A stretch of 64,000 nt of DNA from Betaproteobacteria bacterium. Its GTDB lineage: Bacteria; Pseudomonadota; Gammaproteobacteria; Burkholderiales; SG8-39. The translations under genes were made by a program, and so were the position numbers. How positions within the stretch are numbered: position 1 is the first letter of the stretch; each line of letters begins with the position of its first letter. Below the pieces are notes generated by a model, which saw nothing but the letters and a program-made list of their open reading frames with translations, did not search any database and was not told where the DNA came from. Shown here piece by piece: positions 45,123 through 53,760 of this stretch. The stretch covers positions 1-64,000 of the forward strand of contig CANJXQ010000006.1 of NCBI GenBank assembly GCA_947478805.1. The letters are read 5' to 3'.

Positions 45123-46414
45123 AGATCGCCATCGTCGGCACCGGCATTGCCGGCAACACCGTCGCGCACCGCCTGCACGGGCGGCACGACATCACCGTGT
45201 TCGAAGCCGCCGGGCACATCGGCGGGCACACGCACACACACAGCGTTCGCCTGGGCGACGAGCAGCACGAGATCGACACCGGCTTCATCGTATTCAACGA
45301 CCGCACCTACCCGAATTTCCTGGCCATGCTGGAACAACTCGGGGTGGAATCGCGCGCGAGCAGCATGAGCTTCAGCGTGAAGAACGAGATGACCGGGCTG
45401 GAGTACAACGGCACCACCCTCAACACGTTGTTTGCGCAGCGCCGCAACCTCATCCGCCCGTCGTTCCACCGCATGATCCGCGACATCCTGCGTTTCAACC
45501 GCGAGGCGCCGGCGCTGCTGTCGGGCGGTAACGAGATCGCGCTGGGGGATTACCTGCGGGCCGGCGGCTATTCAAGCCAGTTCATCGGCGACTACCTGAT
45601 TCCCATGGGGGCGGCGATCTGGTCAACCGATCCGCAGCGCATGCTGGATTTCCCGGCGAGATATTTTGTCCGCTTCCTGCACAACCACGGCATGCTGTCG
45701 GTGAACGACCGGCCGCAGTGGCGCACCATCACTGGGGGCTCGGCGCGTTATGTCGAGAAACTGGTCGCGCCGTTCCGCGACCGCATCCGGCTGGGCACGC
45801 CGGTCGAGTCGATCCGGCGCCTGCCCGACCGGGTGATGCTCAAGGCGCGAGGCAGGGAGGTCGAGCGCTTCGACCGGGTGTTCCTCGCCTGTCACTCCGA
45901 CCAGGCGCTGCGGATGCTGCAGGATGCCAGCCCGCTCGAGCGCGAGGTGCTCGGGGCGATCGCCTACCAGCGCAACGAGGCAGTGTTGCACACGGATGCG
46001 TCGTTGCTGCCGCGCAGGAAGCTGGCCTGGGCGGCGTGGAACTATCACGTGCTCCCCGACGGCGCGGGCGCGGGCAGCAATGCGCAGCCGCTGCCCGCCA
46101 CGCTGACCTACAACATGAACATCCTGCAGGGCCTGCAGTCGCGGCACACCTTCTGCGTGACGCTCAACCGCAGCCACGCCATCGACCCGCACAAGGTCAT
46201 CAAGCGGCTCGTCTACGAGCACCCGCTGTATACCCTGGCGGGGGTCGCGGCGCAGGAAAAGCAGCCGCTGGTGAACGGGCCGCTGGGAACCTACTTCTGC
46301 GGTGCCTACTGGCGCTTCGGATTCCACGAGGACGGCGTGGTGAGCGCCCTTGAAGCCTTGCGTCACTTTGAACGGGATGAACATGCACAGCGCCATCTAT
46401 CGCGGGTCGCTTGA
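45119..46414 (+). CDS. FAD-dependent amine oxidase family oxidoreductase
   Basis: ATG 45119 overlaps the desaturase stop; 431 residues. The dinucleotide motif is MKIAIVGTGIAGNTVAHRL, followed by IGGHTHTHSV and DTGFIVFNDRTYPNF. The C-terminal FAD motif is GTYFCGAYWRFGFHEDGVVSA. Proteins of this exact type sit beside DUF1365 and Cfa genes in many proteobacteria, including the singlet-oxygen sigma-E regulon of Rhodobacter. They are thought to oxidise an acyl chain. The reaction here is inferred. Confidence 0.9.
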   Translation: MKIAIVGTGIAGNTVAHRLHGRHDITVFEAAGHIGGHTHTHSVRLGDEQHEIDTGFIVFNDRTYPNFLAMLEQLGVESRASSMSFSVKNEMTGLEYNGTTLNTLFAQRRNLIRPSFHRMIRDILRFNREAPALLSGGNEIALGDYLRAGGYSSQFIGDYLIPMGAAIWSTDPQRMLDFPARYFVRFLHNHGMLSVNDRPQWRTITGGSARYVEKLVAPFRDRIRLGTPVESIRRLPDRVMLKARGREVERFDRVFLACHSDQALRMLQDASPLEREVLGAIAYQRNEAVLHTDASLLPRRKLAWAAWNYHVLPDGAGAGSNAQPLPATLTYNMNILQGLQSRHTFCVTLNRSHAIDPHKVIKRLVYEHPLYTLAGVAAQEKQPLVNGPLGTYFCGAYWRFGFHEDGVVSALEALRHFERDEHAQRHLSRVA

Positions 46415-47210
46415 CCACCGGCGGTTCCTGCCGCGCGCTCACGCGTTCCGCTATCCGCTGTTCCTCATGTACCTGGATCTCGCGGAACTGGACACGGTGT
46501 TCCGCGGCCGTTGGCTGTGGTCTGCATCGCGCATTGCACTGGCGCGCTTCGACCGGCGCGACCACCTTGGCGATCCGTCCACGCCGCTCGATGTCGCGGT
46601 GCGGGACCTCGTGCAGCAATGCACCGGGGAGCGACCGCGCGGGCCGATACGGCTGCTCACGCACCTGCGCTATTTCGGGCACTGCTTCAACCCGGTCAGC
46701 TTCTACTACTGCTTCGATGCCGGCGACACGCGCGTGGAGACCATCGTCGCCGAAGTGAACAACACGCCCTGGGGCGAGCGGCATTGCTACGTGCTCGCCG
46801 ATGCCGGCCAGGCGGTGGATGCGCCGGCGGCAGCCGAGCGGGGTGCGCACCGGCGCTACCGCACGAAGAAAGTCTTCCATGTGTCTCCCTTCATGCCCAT
46901 GGACCTGGATTACGACTGGGGATTCAGCGCGCCGGGCGAGCGCGTCGGCGTGCACATGGCGCTGAGCGAGCGCGCGGCTGGGGCCGGAGCGGAGCCGCGC
47001 AAGCTGTTCGACGCAACCCTCGCCTTGCGCCGCGCACCGATCGGCGGCGCGAGCCTTGCCGCGGTGTTGCTGCGCCACCCCTTCATGACGCTGCAGGTCA
47101 TTGCGGCCATCCACTGGCAGGCGCTGCGGCTCTGGCTCAAGCGCATCCCGTTTCACGCCCATCCGGGCAAAACCCAACCCGGCCATCCGCCGGCGGAGAA
47201 AACAGCATGA
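46377..47210 (+). CDS. DUF1365 domain-containing protein
   Basis: Two close ATGs (46377, 46383) are possible, both inside the end of the oxidase gene; 277 residues from the first. Family motifs are YRGSLDHRRFLPRAHAFRY, LRYFGHCFNPVSFYYCFD and KVFHVSPFMPMD. The function is unknown, but genes of this family accompany the FAD oxidase and Cfa so regularly that a step in the same pathway is likely. The stop overlaps the cfa start (ATGA). Confidence 0.88.
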   Translation: MNMHSAIYRGSLDHRRFLPRAHAFRYPLFLMYLDLAELDTVFRGRWLWSASRIALARFDRRDHLGDPSTPLDVAVRDLVQQCTGERPRGPIRLLTHLRYFGHCFNPVSFYYCFDAGDTRVETIVAEVNNTPWGERHCYVLADAGQAVDAPAAAERGAHRRYRTKKVFHVSPFMPMDLDYDWGFSAPGERVGVHMALSERAAGAGAEPRKLFDATLALRRAPIGGASLAAVLLRHPFMTLQVIAAIHWQALRLWLKRIPFHAHPGKTQPGHPPAEKTA

Positions 47211-48526
47211 AATTGATCACAGTCGGGCCACAGGCCTCACTTCGGGCAAGCAGCCAGGCATCGCGTCGGGAGCGGGCCTCATTGATCGATCGTGTCGCCG
47301 AGGCAGCGGTGCGCAGACGCCTCGCCGGACTCGCGCATGGCCAGCTGCACTTGGTGGATGGCGACAGGGTCGCGACCTATGGTGCGCGCACCGCAAGCTG
47401 CCCGCTCGAAGTCACGGTGCGGGTGCACGATTCGCGTTTCTACAGCGACATGGCCCTGGGCGGATCGGTGGGCGCCGGGGAAGCCTACATGCAGGACTGG
47501 TGGAGCGTGGACGACCTCACTGCGCTGGTTCGCATTCTGCTGCATAACCGCGCGGTGCTGGAGGGCCTGGAGTCGGGCTGGGCGCGGCTGGCCGCGCCGG
47601 CGCGCAAGGCGCTGCATTGGGCGGCGCGCAATTCCCGTAATGGCAGCCGCCGCAACATTGCCGCGCACTATGATCTCGGCAATGATTTCTTCGAGCTGTT
47701 TCTCGACCCCACCCTGATGTACTCCTGCGCGCTATTCGAGCAGCCGGAGATGAGCCTGGAGGATGCGTCGATTGCCAAGCTGGACAGCGTATGCCGCAAA
47801 CTCGGGCTGCGCCCTGGCGACCGCCTGCTGGAGATCGGCACCGGCTGGGGCGGCCTGGCGTTGCATGCCGCCAGGCATTACGGCTGCCATGTCACCACGA
47901 CGACGATCTCGCGCGAGCAGCACGCCAAGGCACGCGAGCGCATCGACGCCGCGGGCCTGTCCGAGCGGGTGACCCTGCTGCTCGAGGACTATCGCGACCT
48001 GGATGCGGCCCGCCTGGGCGGCCCGTTCGATAAACTGGTGTCCATCGAGATGATCGAGGCGGTCGGGCACCAGTACTTCGATGCTTTCTTCGGCAAGTGT
48101 TCGAGCCTGCTCAAGCCCGATGGCATGATGCTGCTGCAGTCGATCACCATCGCCGACCGCTTCTACGATGCGGCACTGAAGTCGGTGGATTTCATCCAGC
48201 GCTATATCTTTCCGGGCAGCTGCATCCCCTCCGTATCGGCGCTGTCGGCGTCCATTGCGCGCTCGAGCGACCTGGGCGTGTTTAACCTGGAGGACATCGG
48301 CCCGCACTATGCGCTGACGCTCAGGCGCTGGCGCGAGAACCTGTTCGCCAACCTGGACGGGGTACGCAGGCTCGGCTACCCGGAGTCCTTCATCCGCATG
48401 TGGGAGTTCTACCTGTGCTACTGCGAAGGCGGTTTCGAGGAGCGCGTGCTGGGCGACGTGCACATGCTGCTGGTGAAGCCGCAGGCGCGGCCGGCGGTGG
48501 GCCTGGGGGCGGGCCGTGCTACTTGA
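47207..48526 (+). CDS. cfa: Cyclopropane-fatty-acyl-phospholipid synthase
   Basis: ATG 47207 gives 439 residues. An N-terminal lipid-binding domain is followed by AHYDLGNDFFELFLDPTLMY, the SAM motif LLEIGTGWGGLALHAARHYG and VSIEMIEAVGHQYF; catalytic-site residues HFxC-like region FQRYIFPGSCIPS is standard. It transfers a methylene or methyl from SAM to the double bond of membrane acyl chains. It is the last gene of the litR cluster and its end overlaps the convergent tesA by 8 nt. Confidence 0.9.
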   Translation: MKLITVGPQASLRASSQASRRERASLIDRVAEAAVRRRLAGLAHGQLHLVDGDRVATYGARTASCPLEVTVRVHDSRFYSDMALGGSVGAGEAYMQDWWSVDDLTALVRILLHNRAVLEGLESGWARLAAPARKALHWAARNSRNGSRRNIAAHYDLGNDFFELFLDPTLMYSCALFEQPEMSLEDASIAKLDSVCRKLGLRPGDRLLEIGTGWGGLALHAARHYGCHVTTTTISREQHAKARERIDAAGLSERVTLLLEDYRDLDAARLGGPFDKLVSIEMIEAVGHQYFDAFFGKCSSLLKPDGMMLLQSITIADRFYDAALKSVDFIQRYIFPGSCIPSVSALSASIARSSDLGVFNLEDIGPHYALTLRRWRENLFANLDGVRRLGYPESFIRMWEFYLCYCEGGFEERVLGDVHMLLVKPQARPAVGLGAGRAT

Positions 48527-49178
48527 GCACCGGCGCGAGCACCTTCCACACGTTGTCGAGCAGCATGGGCTGCGCCTCGGCCAGCGGGTGCAACTGGTCG
48601 GGCTGGAACAGCGCCGGCTTGTCGGCCACCCCTTCCATCAGGAACCGCACCAGCGGCAGCTTGTATTGCTTCGCCAGCGCCGCATAGCTGCCCTGGAATG
48701 CGCTGGCATAGGCGTCGCCATAGTTGGGCGGCATGCGCATGCCCACCAGCACCACCTTGCTGCCGGCCTTCTGCGCCGCGCCGATGATGCGGGCGAGGTT
48801 GTCCTGCAACTGCTTCACCGGCAGCCCGCGCAGGCCGTCATTGGATCCAAGGGCAATGATGGTGACGCGTGGCTTGTGCTGGGCCAGTGTGGCGGCGATG
48901 CGCGAGGCGCCGCCGCTGGAGGTCTCGCCGCTGATGCTGGCATTGGCGACGTTATAATCGAGCCCGTTCTTGCGGATGCGTTCCTGCAGCAGGCTGACCC
49001 AGCCATCCTTCTGGCTGATGCCGTAGGCGGCGGAAAGGCTGTCCCCGTACACCAGCAGCGTCCTGGCGGCCGCGGCTGGCGCCGAGGCCGCAGTCAAAGT
49101 CAGGATCAGGGTCAGAGTCAGAGTCAAGGTCAGGGCCGGCGCCGAGGACCACCCGGCGCCAATGCCGGCCCGGCGCAT
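48519..49178 (-). CDS. tesA: Arylesterase/acyl-CoA thioesterase TesA, SGNH hydrolase
   Basis: ATG 49178 gives 219 residues; the longer open frame upstream runs into the divergent ABC gene. The signal peptide core is a run of Leu-Thr pairs coded by a hexamer repeat. Catalytic blocks are LLVYGDSLSAAYG (Ser), GSNDGLRG (Gly-Asn) and the DQLHP (Asp-His). It is a periplasmic lysophospholipase/esterase by family. The tesA-ybbA divergent pair is the same as in E. coli. Confidence 0.92.
   Translation of the reverse strand: MRRAGIGAGWSSAPALTLTLTLTLILTLTAASAPAAAARTLLVYGDSLSAAYGISQKDGWVSLLQERIRKNGLDYNVANASISGETSSGGASRIAATLAQHKPRVTIIALGSNDGLRGLPVKQLQDNLARIIGAAQKAGSKVVLVGMRMPPNYGDAYASAFQGSYAALAKQYKLPLVRFLMEGVADKPALFQPDQLHPLAEAQPMLLDNVWKVLAPVLK
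49093..49134. repeat. Seven hexamer repeats in the tesA signal peptide
   Basis: Seven GTCARR-type units (GTCAAA, GTCAGG, ATCAGG, GTCAGA, GTCAGA, GTCAAG, GTCAGG) lie head to tail. On the coding strand they give the Leu-Thr repeats of the TesA signal. Being six bases long, gain or loss of a unit would change core length without a frameshift. Confidence 0.8.
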
Positions 49179-49245
49179 TAAACGCCCCGGGCAACGCAAG
49201 ATGTAACCGAACCATGCCGAACATGCTGTCACAATAGAAGCCTTC

Positions 49246-49959
49246 ATGAATCCCATCATCGATGTCAATCGTTTGTGCAAGATCGTGCCGCTGGCGCGCC
49301 CGCCGGGCGAAGCCGTGGTCACGCCGGCACCCGAGTTGGTAATTCTGCAGGATATCGACATTGCCGTCATGGCGGGCGAGTCGTTGGCGATTGTCGGTGC
49401 CTCGGGCTCCGGCAAGTCCACGCTACTCGGGCTCCTGGCCGGACTCGATCTGCCGACAACCGGGTCGGTTCGTCTTGACGGCACAGACCTGGCGACGCTC
49501 GACGAAGACGGCAGGGCGGCCTTGCGGGCCCGCCTGCTCGGGTTCGTGTTCCAGTCCTTCCAGCTGCTGCCCGCGCTCACGGCGCAGGAGAACGTCATGC
49601 TGCCGCTGGAACTCGCGGGGGTGCCGGGCGCGGGGGAACTCGCGCGGGCCATGCTCAGTCGCGTGGGCCTGGGCGAACGCCTGGCCCACTATCCCAAATA
49701 CCTCTCCGGTGGCGAGCAGCAGCGCGTCGCGCTGGCGCGCGCTTTCGTGATGAAGCCCAAGCTCCTGATGGCCGACGAGCCCACCGGCAACCTCGATGCG
49801 GCTACCGGAGCAGCGGTCATTGACCTCCTGTTCGAGCTCAACGCGGAGCAGGGCACGACGCTCTTGCTGGTGACGCACGATGAAGCGCTGGCGGGCCGTT
49901 GCGGGCGCATCGTGCGCCTGGCGGCGGGGCGGATCGTCCCAGATCCGGTTGAGGCGTAG
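49246..49959 (+). CDS. ybbA: ABC transporter ATP-binding protein, YbbA/LolD family
   Basis: A 237-residue ATPase. Walker A is GASGSGKST, the Q-loop is FVFQSFQLLP, the signature is LSGGEQQRVALARAFV and Walker B is LLMADEPTGNLD, all typical of the MacB/LolD branch. It should work with the large FtsX-type permease at 50657. The two are separated by msrB, unlike the usual direct ybbA-ybbP order. The starts of this gene and tesA are 67 bp apart. Confidence 0.92.
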   Translation: MNPIIDVNRLCKIVPLARPPGEAVVTPAPELVILQDIDIAVMAGESLAIVGASGSGKSTLLGLLAGLDLPTTGSVRLDGTDLATLDEDGRAALRARLLGFVFQSFQLLPALTAQENVMLPLELAGVPGAGELARAMLSRVGLGERLAHYPKYLSGGEQQRVALARAFVMKPKLLMADEPTGNLDAATGAAVIDLLFELNAEQGTTLLLVTHDEALAGRCGRIVRLAAGRIVPDPVEA

Positions 49960-49965
49960 CTTGCG

Positions 49966-50045
49966 CTGGGCCATGCAATATAGATAATAATTCGATGGTT
50001 TATTTAGGATAGACGGATGGTTATTCTCGGAATTGATCATAATCA
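49966..50045 (+). promoter_or_regulatory. AT-rich patch before msrB, candidate promoter
   Basis: A sharp drop in GC over about 80 bp between ybbA and msrB, with -10-like GATAAT (49983-49988) and CATAAT (50038-50043) and two similar ATGGTTTATT/ATGGTTATT segments. It suggests that msrB has its own promoter. No -35 is convincing, so the exact start is not assigned. Confidence 0.4.
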
Positions 50046-50084
50046 GCAGCACCGCCGTGCAGTGAATTCCCGAGGGGAGATGCG

Positions 50085-50564
50085 ATGAAAGTCAAGGTCT
50101 ACAACGCAGGAGGCCAGCTGGTGGGGCCGGTGGAGGTCGCGGCGGTGGTCAAGAGCGACGCGGAGTGGCGAGCGCAGCTCACCGGTTCGCAGTTCGAGAT
50201 CGCGCGCGGCAAGGGCACCGAGCGGCCGTTCTGCGGCACCTTGCTCGACAACAAGCAGGACGGCGTGTACAGCTGCATCTGCTGCGGCCTGCCGTTGTTC
50301 TCGTCGTCGGGAAAATTCAATTCGGGCACCGGCTGGCCGAGCTTTTTCCAGCCGGTGGCGGCGGAAAACGTCATCACCCATGAAGACCGGGCCTACGGCA
50401 TGGTGCGGGTGGAAATCCTCTGCGCGCGCTGCGACTGCCACCTGGGCCATGTGTTCGAAGACGGTCCGCGGCCGACGGGGCTTCGCTACTGCGTGAATTC
50501 CGATTCGCTGGCGTTTACGGCAGCGGCCGAATTGGCAAAACTCGCCGATCCCGCGGCCGGCTGA
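50085..50564 (+). CDS. msrB: Peptide-methionine (R)-S-oxide reductase MsrB
   Basis: A 159-residue MsrB. Zinc-binding CxxC pairs are CICC and CARC; the catalytic cysteine is in LRYCVNSDSLAF, and a likely resolving cysteine is in GTERPFCGT. GKFNSGTGWPSFFQP is the family core. It reduces oxidised methionine in proteins. The first 25 residues are an extra segment before the usual start. A strong AGGGGAG precedes the ATG. Confidence 0.93.
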   Translation: MKVKVYNAGGQLVGPVEVAAVVKSDAEWRAQLTGSQFEIARGKGTERPFCGTLLDNKQDGVYSCICCGLPLFSSSGKFNSGTGWPSFFQPVAAENVITHEDRAYGMVRVEILCARCDCHLGHVFEDGPRPTGLRYCVNSDSLAFTAAAELAKLADPAAG

Positions 50565-50656
50565 TGGGGTCGCGCGGCCTGCTACGCAGGCTCGGCCGCG
50601 CTGCAATGACGAAATAACGGTATCGACTGGATAACGTCTGATGACCAAGGAATGCA

Positions 50657-53173
50657 ATGTCTGAACTGAAGCTCGCACTGCGGCTCCTGTTGCGCGACTG
50701 GCGCGCCGGGGAGTTGCGCGTGCTGGCGCTAGCGCTCGTGGTAGCGGTGGCCAGCGTCACCAGCGTGGGCTTCTTCGCCGATCGCGTGCGGCAGGCGCTC
50801 ACGCGCGACGCCCACCAGTTGCTCGGCGCCGACCTGGTGTTGATCGCCGACCACCCGTGGAAGCCGGACATCGCCGATGAAATCCGCAAGCGCGGCCTCG
50901 CCTTCGCGGAAACCGCCGCGTTCATCAGCATGGCGCGCTATGGCGAGGCATCCACGCTTACCGGCGTCAAGGCGGTGTCGAACGGCTACCCGCTGCGCGG
51001 CAAGCTGCGCGTGTCCGCCGGACTGAACCTCCCCGACAACGACACCGACGTGGTGCCGCTGCCCGGCGTGGCGTGGATCGACGCGCGGCTGGCGATGGCG
51101 TTGTCTCTCCGCCTGGGCGACGCCGTGGAAGTCGGCAAGCTGAAGCTCACGGTGGGTGCGATTCTCACGCTGGAACCGGACCGCAGCGCATCCTTCTTCA
51201 ATTTCGCGCCGCGACTGATCATGCACGTGGACGACCTGCCCGAGTCGGGCCTGGTCACCACCGGCAGCCGCGTGACCTATTCGCTACTGGCGGCCGGCGA
51301 ACCGGAGGCCGTCTCGGCGCTGGAGAAAGCCCTCAAGCCGCGGCTTGGTCGCGGCGAGTCGCTGCAAAGCCTGGAGAACGCGCGCCCCGAGATCCGCAAC
51401 ACGCTTGACCGCTCGCAGCAGTTCGTCGGCCTGACGGCCCTGCTGGCCGTGATCCTGGCGGCGGTGGCGGTGTCGCTGGCCACGCGGCGCTACAGCGCGC
51501 GCCACCAGGACGCCTATGCCGTGATGCGCTGCTTCGGCGCCTCGTCGGGGCGGCTGCTGCGGCTGGCAGCACTGGAATTCATCGCGTTGGGTGTGGCGGC
51601 GAGCGCCGTCGGCTGCCTGATCGGCTTTGGTGCGCAGTTCGTCATTGCCGGGTTCGTTACCGAGCTGATTGGCGCGCGCCTGCCGGTTCCTTCGCCGCTG
51701 CCGGCCGTCCAAGGATTCCTGACCGGACTTGCGCTGTTGCTGGGATTCGCGCTGCCGCCGCTTTTGCAACTGCGCAACGTGCCGGCGCTGCGCGTCCTGC
51801 GCAGCGACATCGGCCTGCCCGAGCAGGGAGCGGTCCTCGCCTGGGGCATCGGCGTGGCGGTGATTTCCTGCCTCTTGGTGTGGCAGTCGGGCGACCTCAA
51901 GCTCGGCCTCACCGTGCTGGGCGGGTTCGCCGCAGCCTTCCTGCTCTTCGGGCTGCTCGCGCACTTTGCATTGCGCCTGCTCGACCGTGGCATCAAGAGC
52001 ACAGCTCGCGCCAAAGGGGGCGGGAGCGCCGCACCCAGCCGAACCATGTGGCGCTACGGCCTGGCCAACCTGAAACGCCATGCGCGGACCAACACCGTGC
52101 AGATCATGGCGCTGGCGCTCGGGCTCACGGCCGTGCTGCTGCTGACCTTCACGCGCGGTGACCTGCTCGCCACCTGGCAAGCCACCGTGCCGCCGGATGC
52201 GCCCAACCGCTTCATCGTCAACATCCAGCCTGAGCAAAAGCAGCCATTGCTGGATCTCTTCAAGGCCAATGGCCTGACCCCGCCGCCCGTGCACCCGATG
52301 ATTCGCGGGCGCCTGATGTCGCTCAACGGCAGCCCGGTCAAGGCGGACGACTTCGCGGAGCGCGACCGGCGCATGGCCGAGCGCGAGTTCAACCTGTCCT
52401 ACATGGCCATGCTGCCCGATGCCAACGAAGTGGTCTCGGGCCGCTGGTTCGCGCCGAATGACGCCGCCGCATTTTCGGTGGAAGAGGGAATCGCCAGGCG
52501 CCTCGGCTGGAAGCTGGGCGACACGCTCACCTGGCAGGTGGCGGGGCGCGATTACAGTGCCCCCATCACCAGCATGCGCAAGCTCAACTGGGATTCCATG
52601 CGCGTCAACTTCTTCGTCATCGCGTCCCCTGGCCTGATGGATGCCGCGCCCACCAGTTTCATCACGAGTTTTCACCTGCCCGAGGCGAGCGCTGCCTTCG
52701 CCAACAGCGTCTCGCAGCGCTTCACCAACCTGACGGTGATCGACATGAGCGCCATCCTGAAGCAGGCGCAGTCGGTCATCGGGCAGGTGGTGCGCGCGGT
52801 GCAGTTCGTGTTCCTGTTCGCGCTCGGCGCGGGCGTGCTGGTGCTGTACTCGGCGCTGCTCTCCACGCAGGATGAGCGCCAGAAGGAGGCGGCGCTGATG
52901 CGCTCGCTGGGCGCCTCGCGCGCGCAGATCCTGTCCTCGCAGCGCGCCGAGTTCGCGGTGCTGGGGGCGCTCGCCGGGCTGCTCGCGGCGCTGGGTGCCA
53001 CCGGCATCGGCTGGGCCATTGCCAGCCAGGTGTTCCAGTTCCCCTACCATGTGAACCATTGGGTGTGGCTGGCCGGGCCGCTGGCAGGCCTCGCCTGCAT
53101 GGCGCTGAACACCTGGGCGGGCGCGCGCTCGGCGCTGAACCATCCGCCGCTGCTGGCGCTAAGGGAGAGTTAA
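50657..53173 (+). CDS. ybbP: FtsX-like ABC transporter permease, YbbP type
   Basis: An 838-residue inner-membrane protein with ten or so helices in the arrangement of two FtsX domains: one helix near residue 20, three to four around 260-440, one near 490, and three at the C-terminus. Two large periplasmic domains lie between. VVRAVQFVFLFALGAGVLVL and EAALMRSLGASRAQI are typical. With YbbA it probably forms a mechanotransmission-type ABC complex acting on lipids or envelope proteins; the partner is separated only by msrB. Confidence 0.92.
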   Translation: MSELKLALRLLLRDWRAGELRVLALALVVAVASVTSVGFFADRVRQALTRDAHQLLGADLVLIADHPWKPDIADEIRKRGLAFAETAAFISMARYGEASTLTGVKAVSNGYPLRGKLRVSAGLNLPDNDTDVVPLPGVAWIDARLAMALSLRLGDAVEVGKLKLTVGAILTLEPDRSASFFNFAPRLIMHVDDLPESGLVTTGSRVTYSLLAAGEPEAVSALEKALKPRLGRGESLQSLENARPEIRNTLDRSQQFVGLTALLAVILAAVAVSLATRRYSARHQDAYAVMRCFGASSGRLLRLAALEFIALGVAASAVGCLIGFGAQFVIAGFVTELIGARLPVPSPLPAVQGFLTGLALLLGFALPPLLQLRNVPALRVLRSDIGLPEQGAVLAWGIGVAVISCLLVWQSGDLKLGLTVLGGFAAAFLLFGLLAHFALRLLDRGIKSTARAKGGGSAAPSRTMWRYGLANLKRHARTNTVQIMALALGLTAVLLLTFTRGDLLATWQATVPPDAPNRFIVNIQPEQKQPLLDLFKANGLTPPPVHPMIRGRLMSLNGSPVKADDFAERDRRMAEREFNLSYMAMLPDANEVVSGRWFAPNDAAAFSVEEGIARRLGWKLGDTLTWQVAGRDYSAPITSMRKLNWDSMRVNFFVIASPGLMDAAPTSFITSFHLPEASAAFANSVSQRFTNLTVIDMSAILKQAQSVIGQVVRAVQFVFLFALGAGVLVLYSALLSTQDERQKEAALMRSLGASRAQILSSQRAEFAVLGALAGLLAALGATGIGWAIASQVFQFPYHVNHWVWLAGPLAGLACMALNTWAGARSALNHPPLLALRES

Positions 53174-53230
53174 GCGGGAGAATTGAGTGTGCGGCAGGGC
53201 CAGCGCGCGCCGATGGTGAAAGGGTAGATC

Positions 53231-53644
53231 GTGACGACGAACGAAGAAAAACCGGAGCCAACACCTTACGATTTGCTGGGTGGCGAAACCAAACTGAAAG
53301 CCCTGGTGGAGCGCTTCTATGCGCTGATGGACAGCGAGTCTGCCTATGCGCAGATCCGGCACCTGCACCCGCCGACGCTGGAGCATTCATCCGAAAAACT
53401 GTTCATGTTCCTGTCCGGCTGGCTGGGCGGACCGCCCTTGTACTTCCATGCGCACGGCCATCCGATGCTGAGGGCCAGGCACCTGCCGTTCCCGATCGGT
53501 GAAACGGAGCGCGACCAGTGGCTTGCCTGCATGCAACGCGCCATGACCGAATGTGGTGTCGATCCAGCGTTGCAGGGGGCGTTGCATGAGGCTTTCGAGC
53601 GCACTGCAGACCACATGCGCAACCGGCAGGGCGAAGCGCATTGA
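53231..53644 (+). CDS. Group II truncated haemoglobin (TrHbO type)
   Basis: A 137-residue globin starting PYDLLGGETKLKALVERFYALM. The proximal histidine region is HPMLRARHLPFPIG and the downstream tryptophan is in RDQWLACMQRAM, both hallmarks of group II. It binds oxygen or nitric oxide in the cytoplasm. It sits between the ybbP gene and an unrelated bicupin and is probably transcribed alone. Confidence 0.9.
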   Translation: MTTNEEKPEPTPYDLLGGETKLKALVERFYALMDSESAYAQIRHLHPPTLEHSSEKLFMFLSGWLGGPPLYFHAHGHPMLRARHLPFPIGETERDQWLACMQRAMTECGVDPALQGALHEAFERTADHMRNRQGEAH

Positions 53645-53760
53645 GGAAAATGTCTTCATTTCGCCGTGAGTTTTTGCCGTGAGTCAGCGTCGGCCTGCAG
53701 CGAACGGCAAATCCCGATAGCATTTATGCACTGCCCATCAGTCCAGACACGGAGTGAGTC

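Noticed and set aside
51284-53143. 619-codon minus-strand frame opposite ybbP
   Set aside because: A shadow of a well-supported permease, rich in His, Gln and Arg, with no domain.
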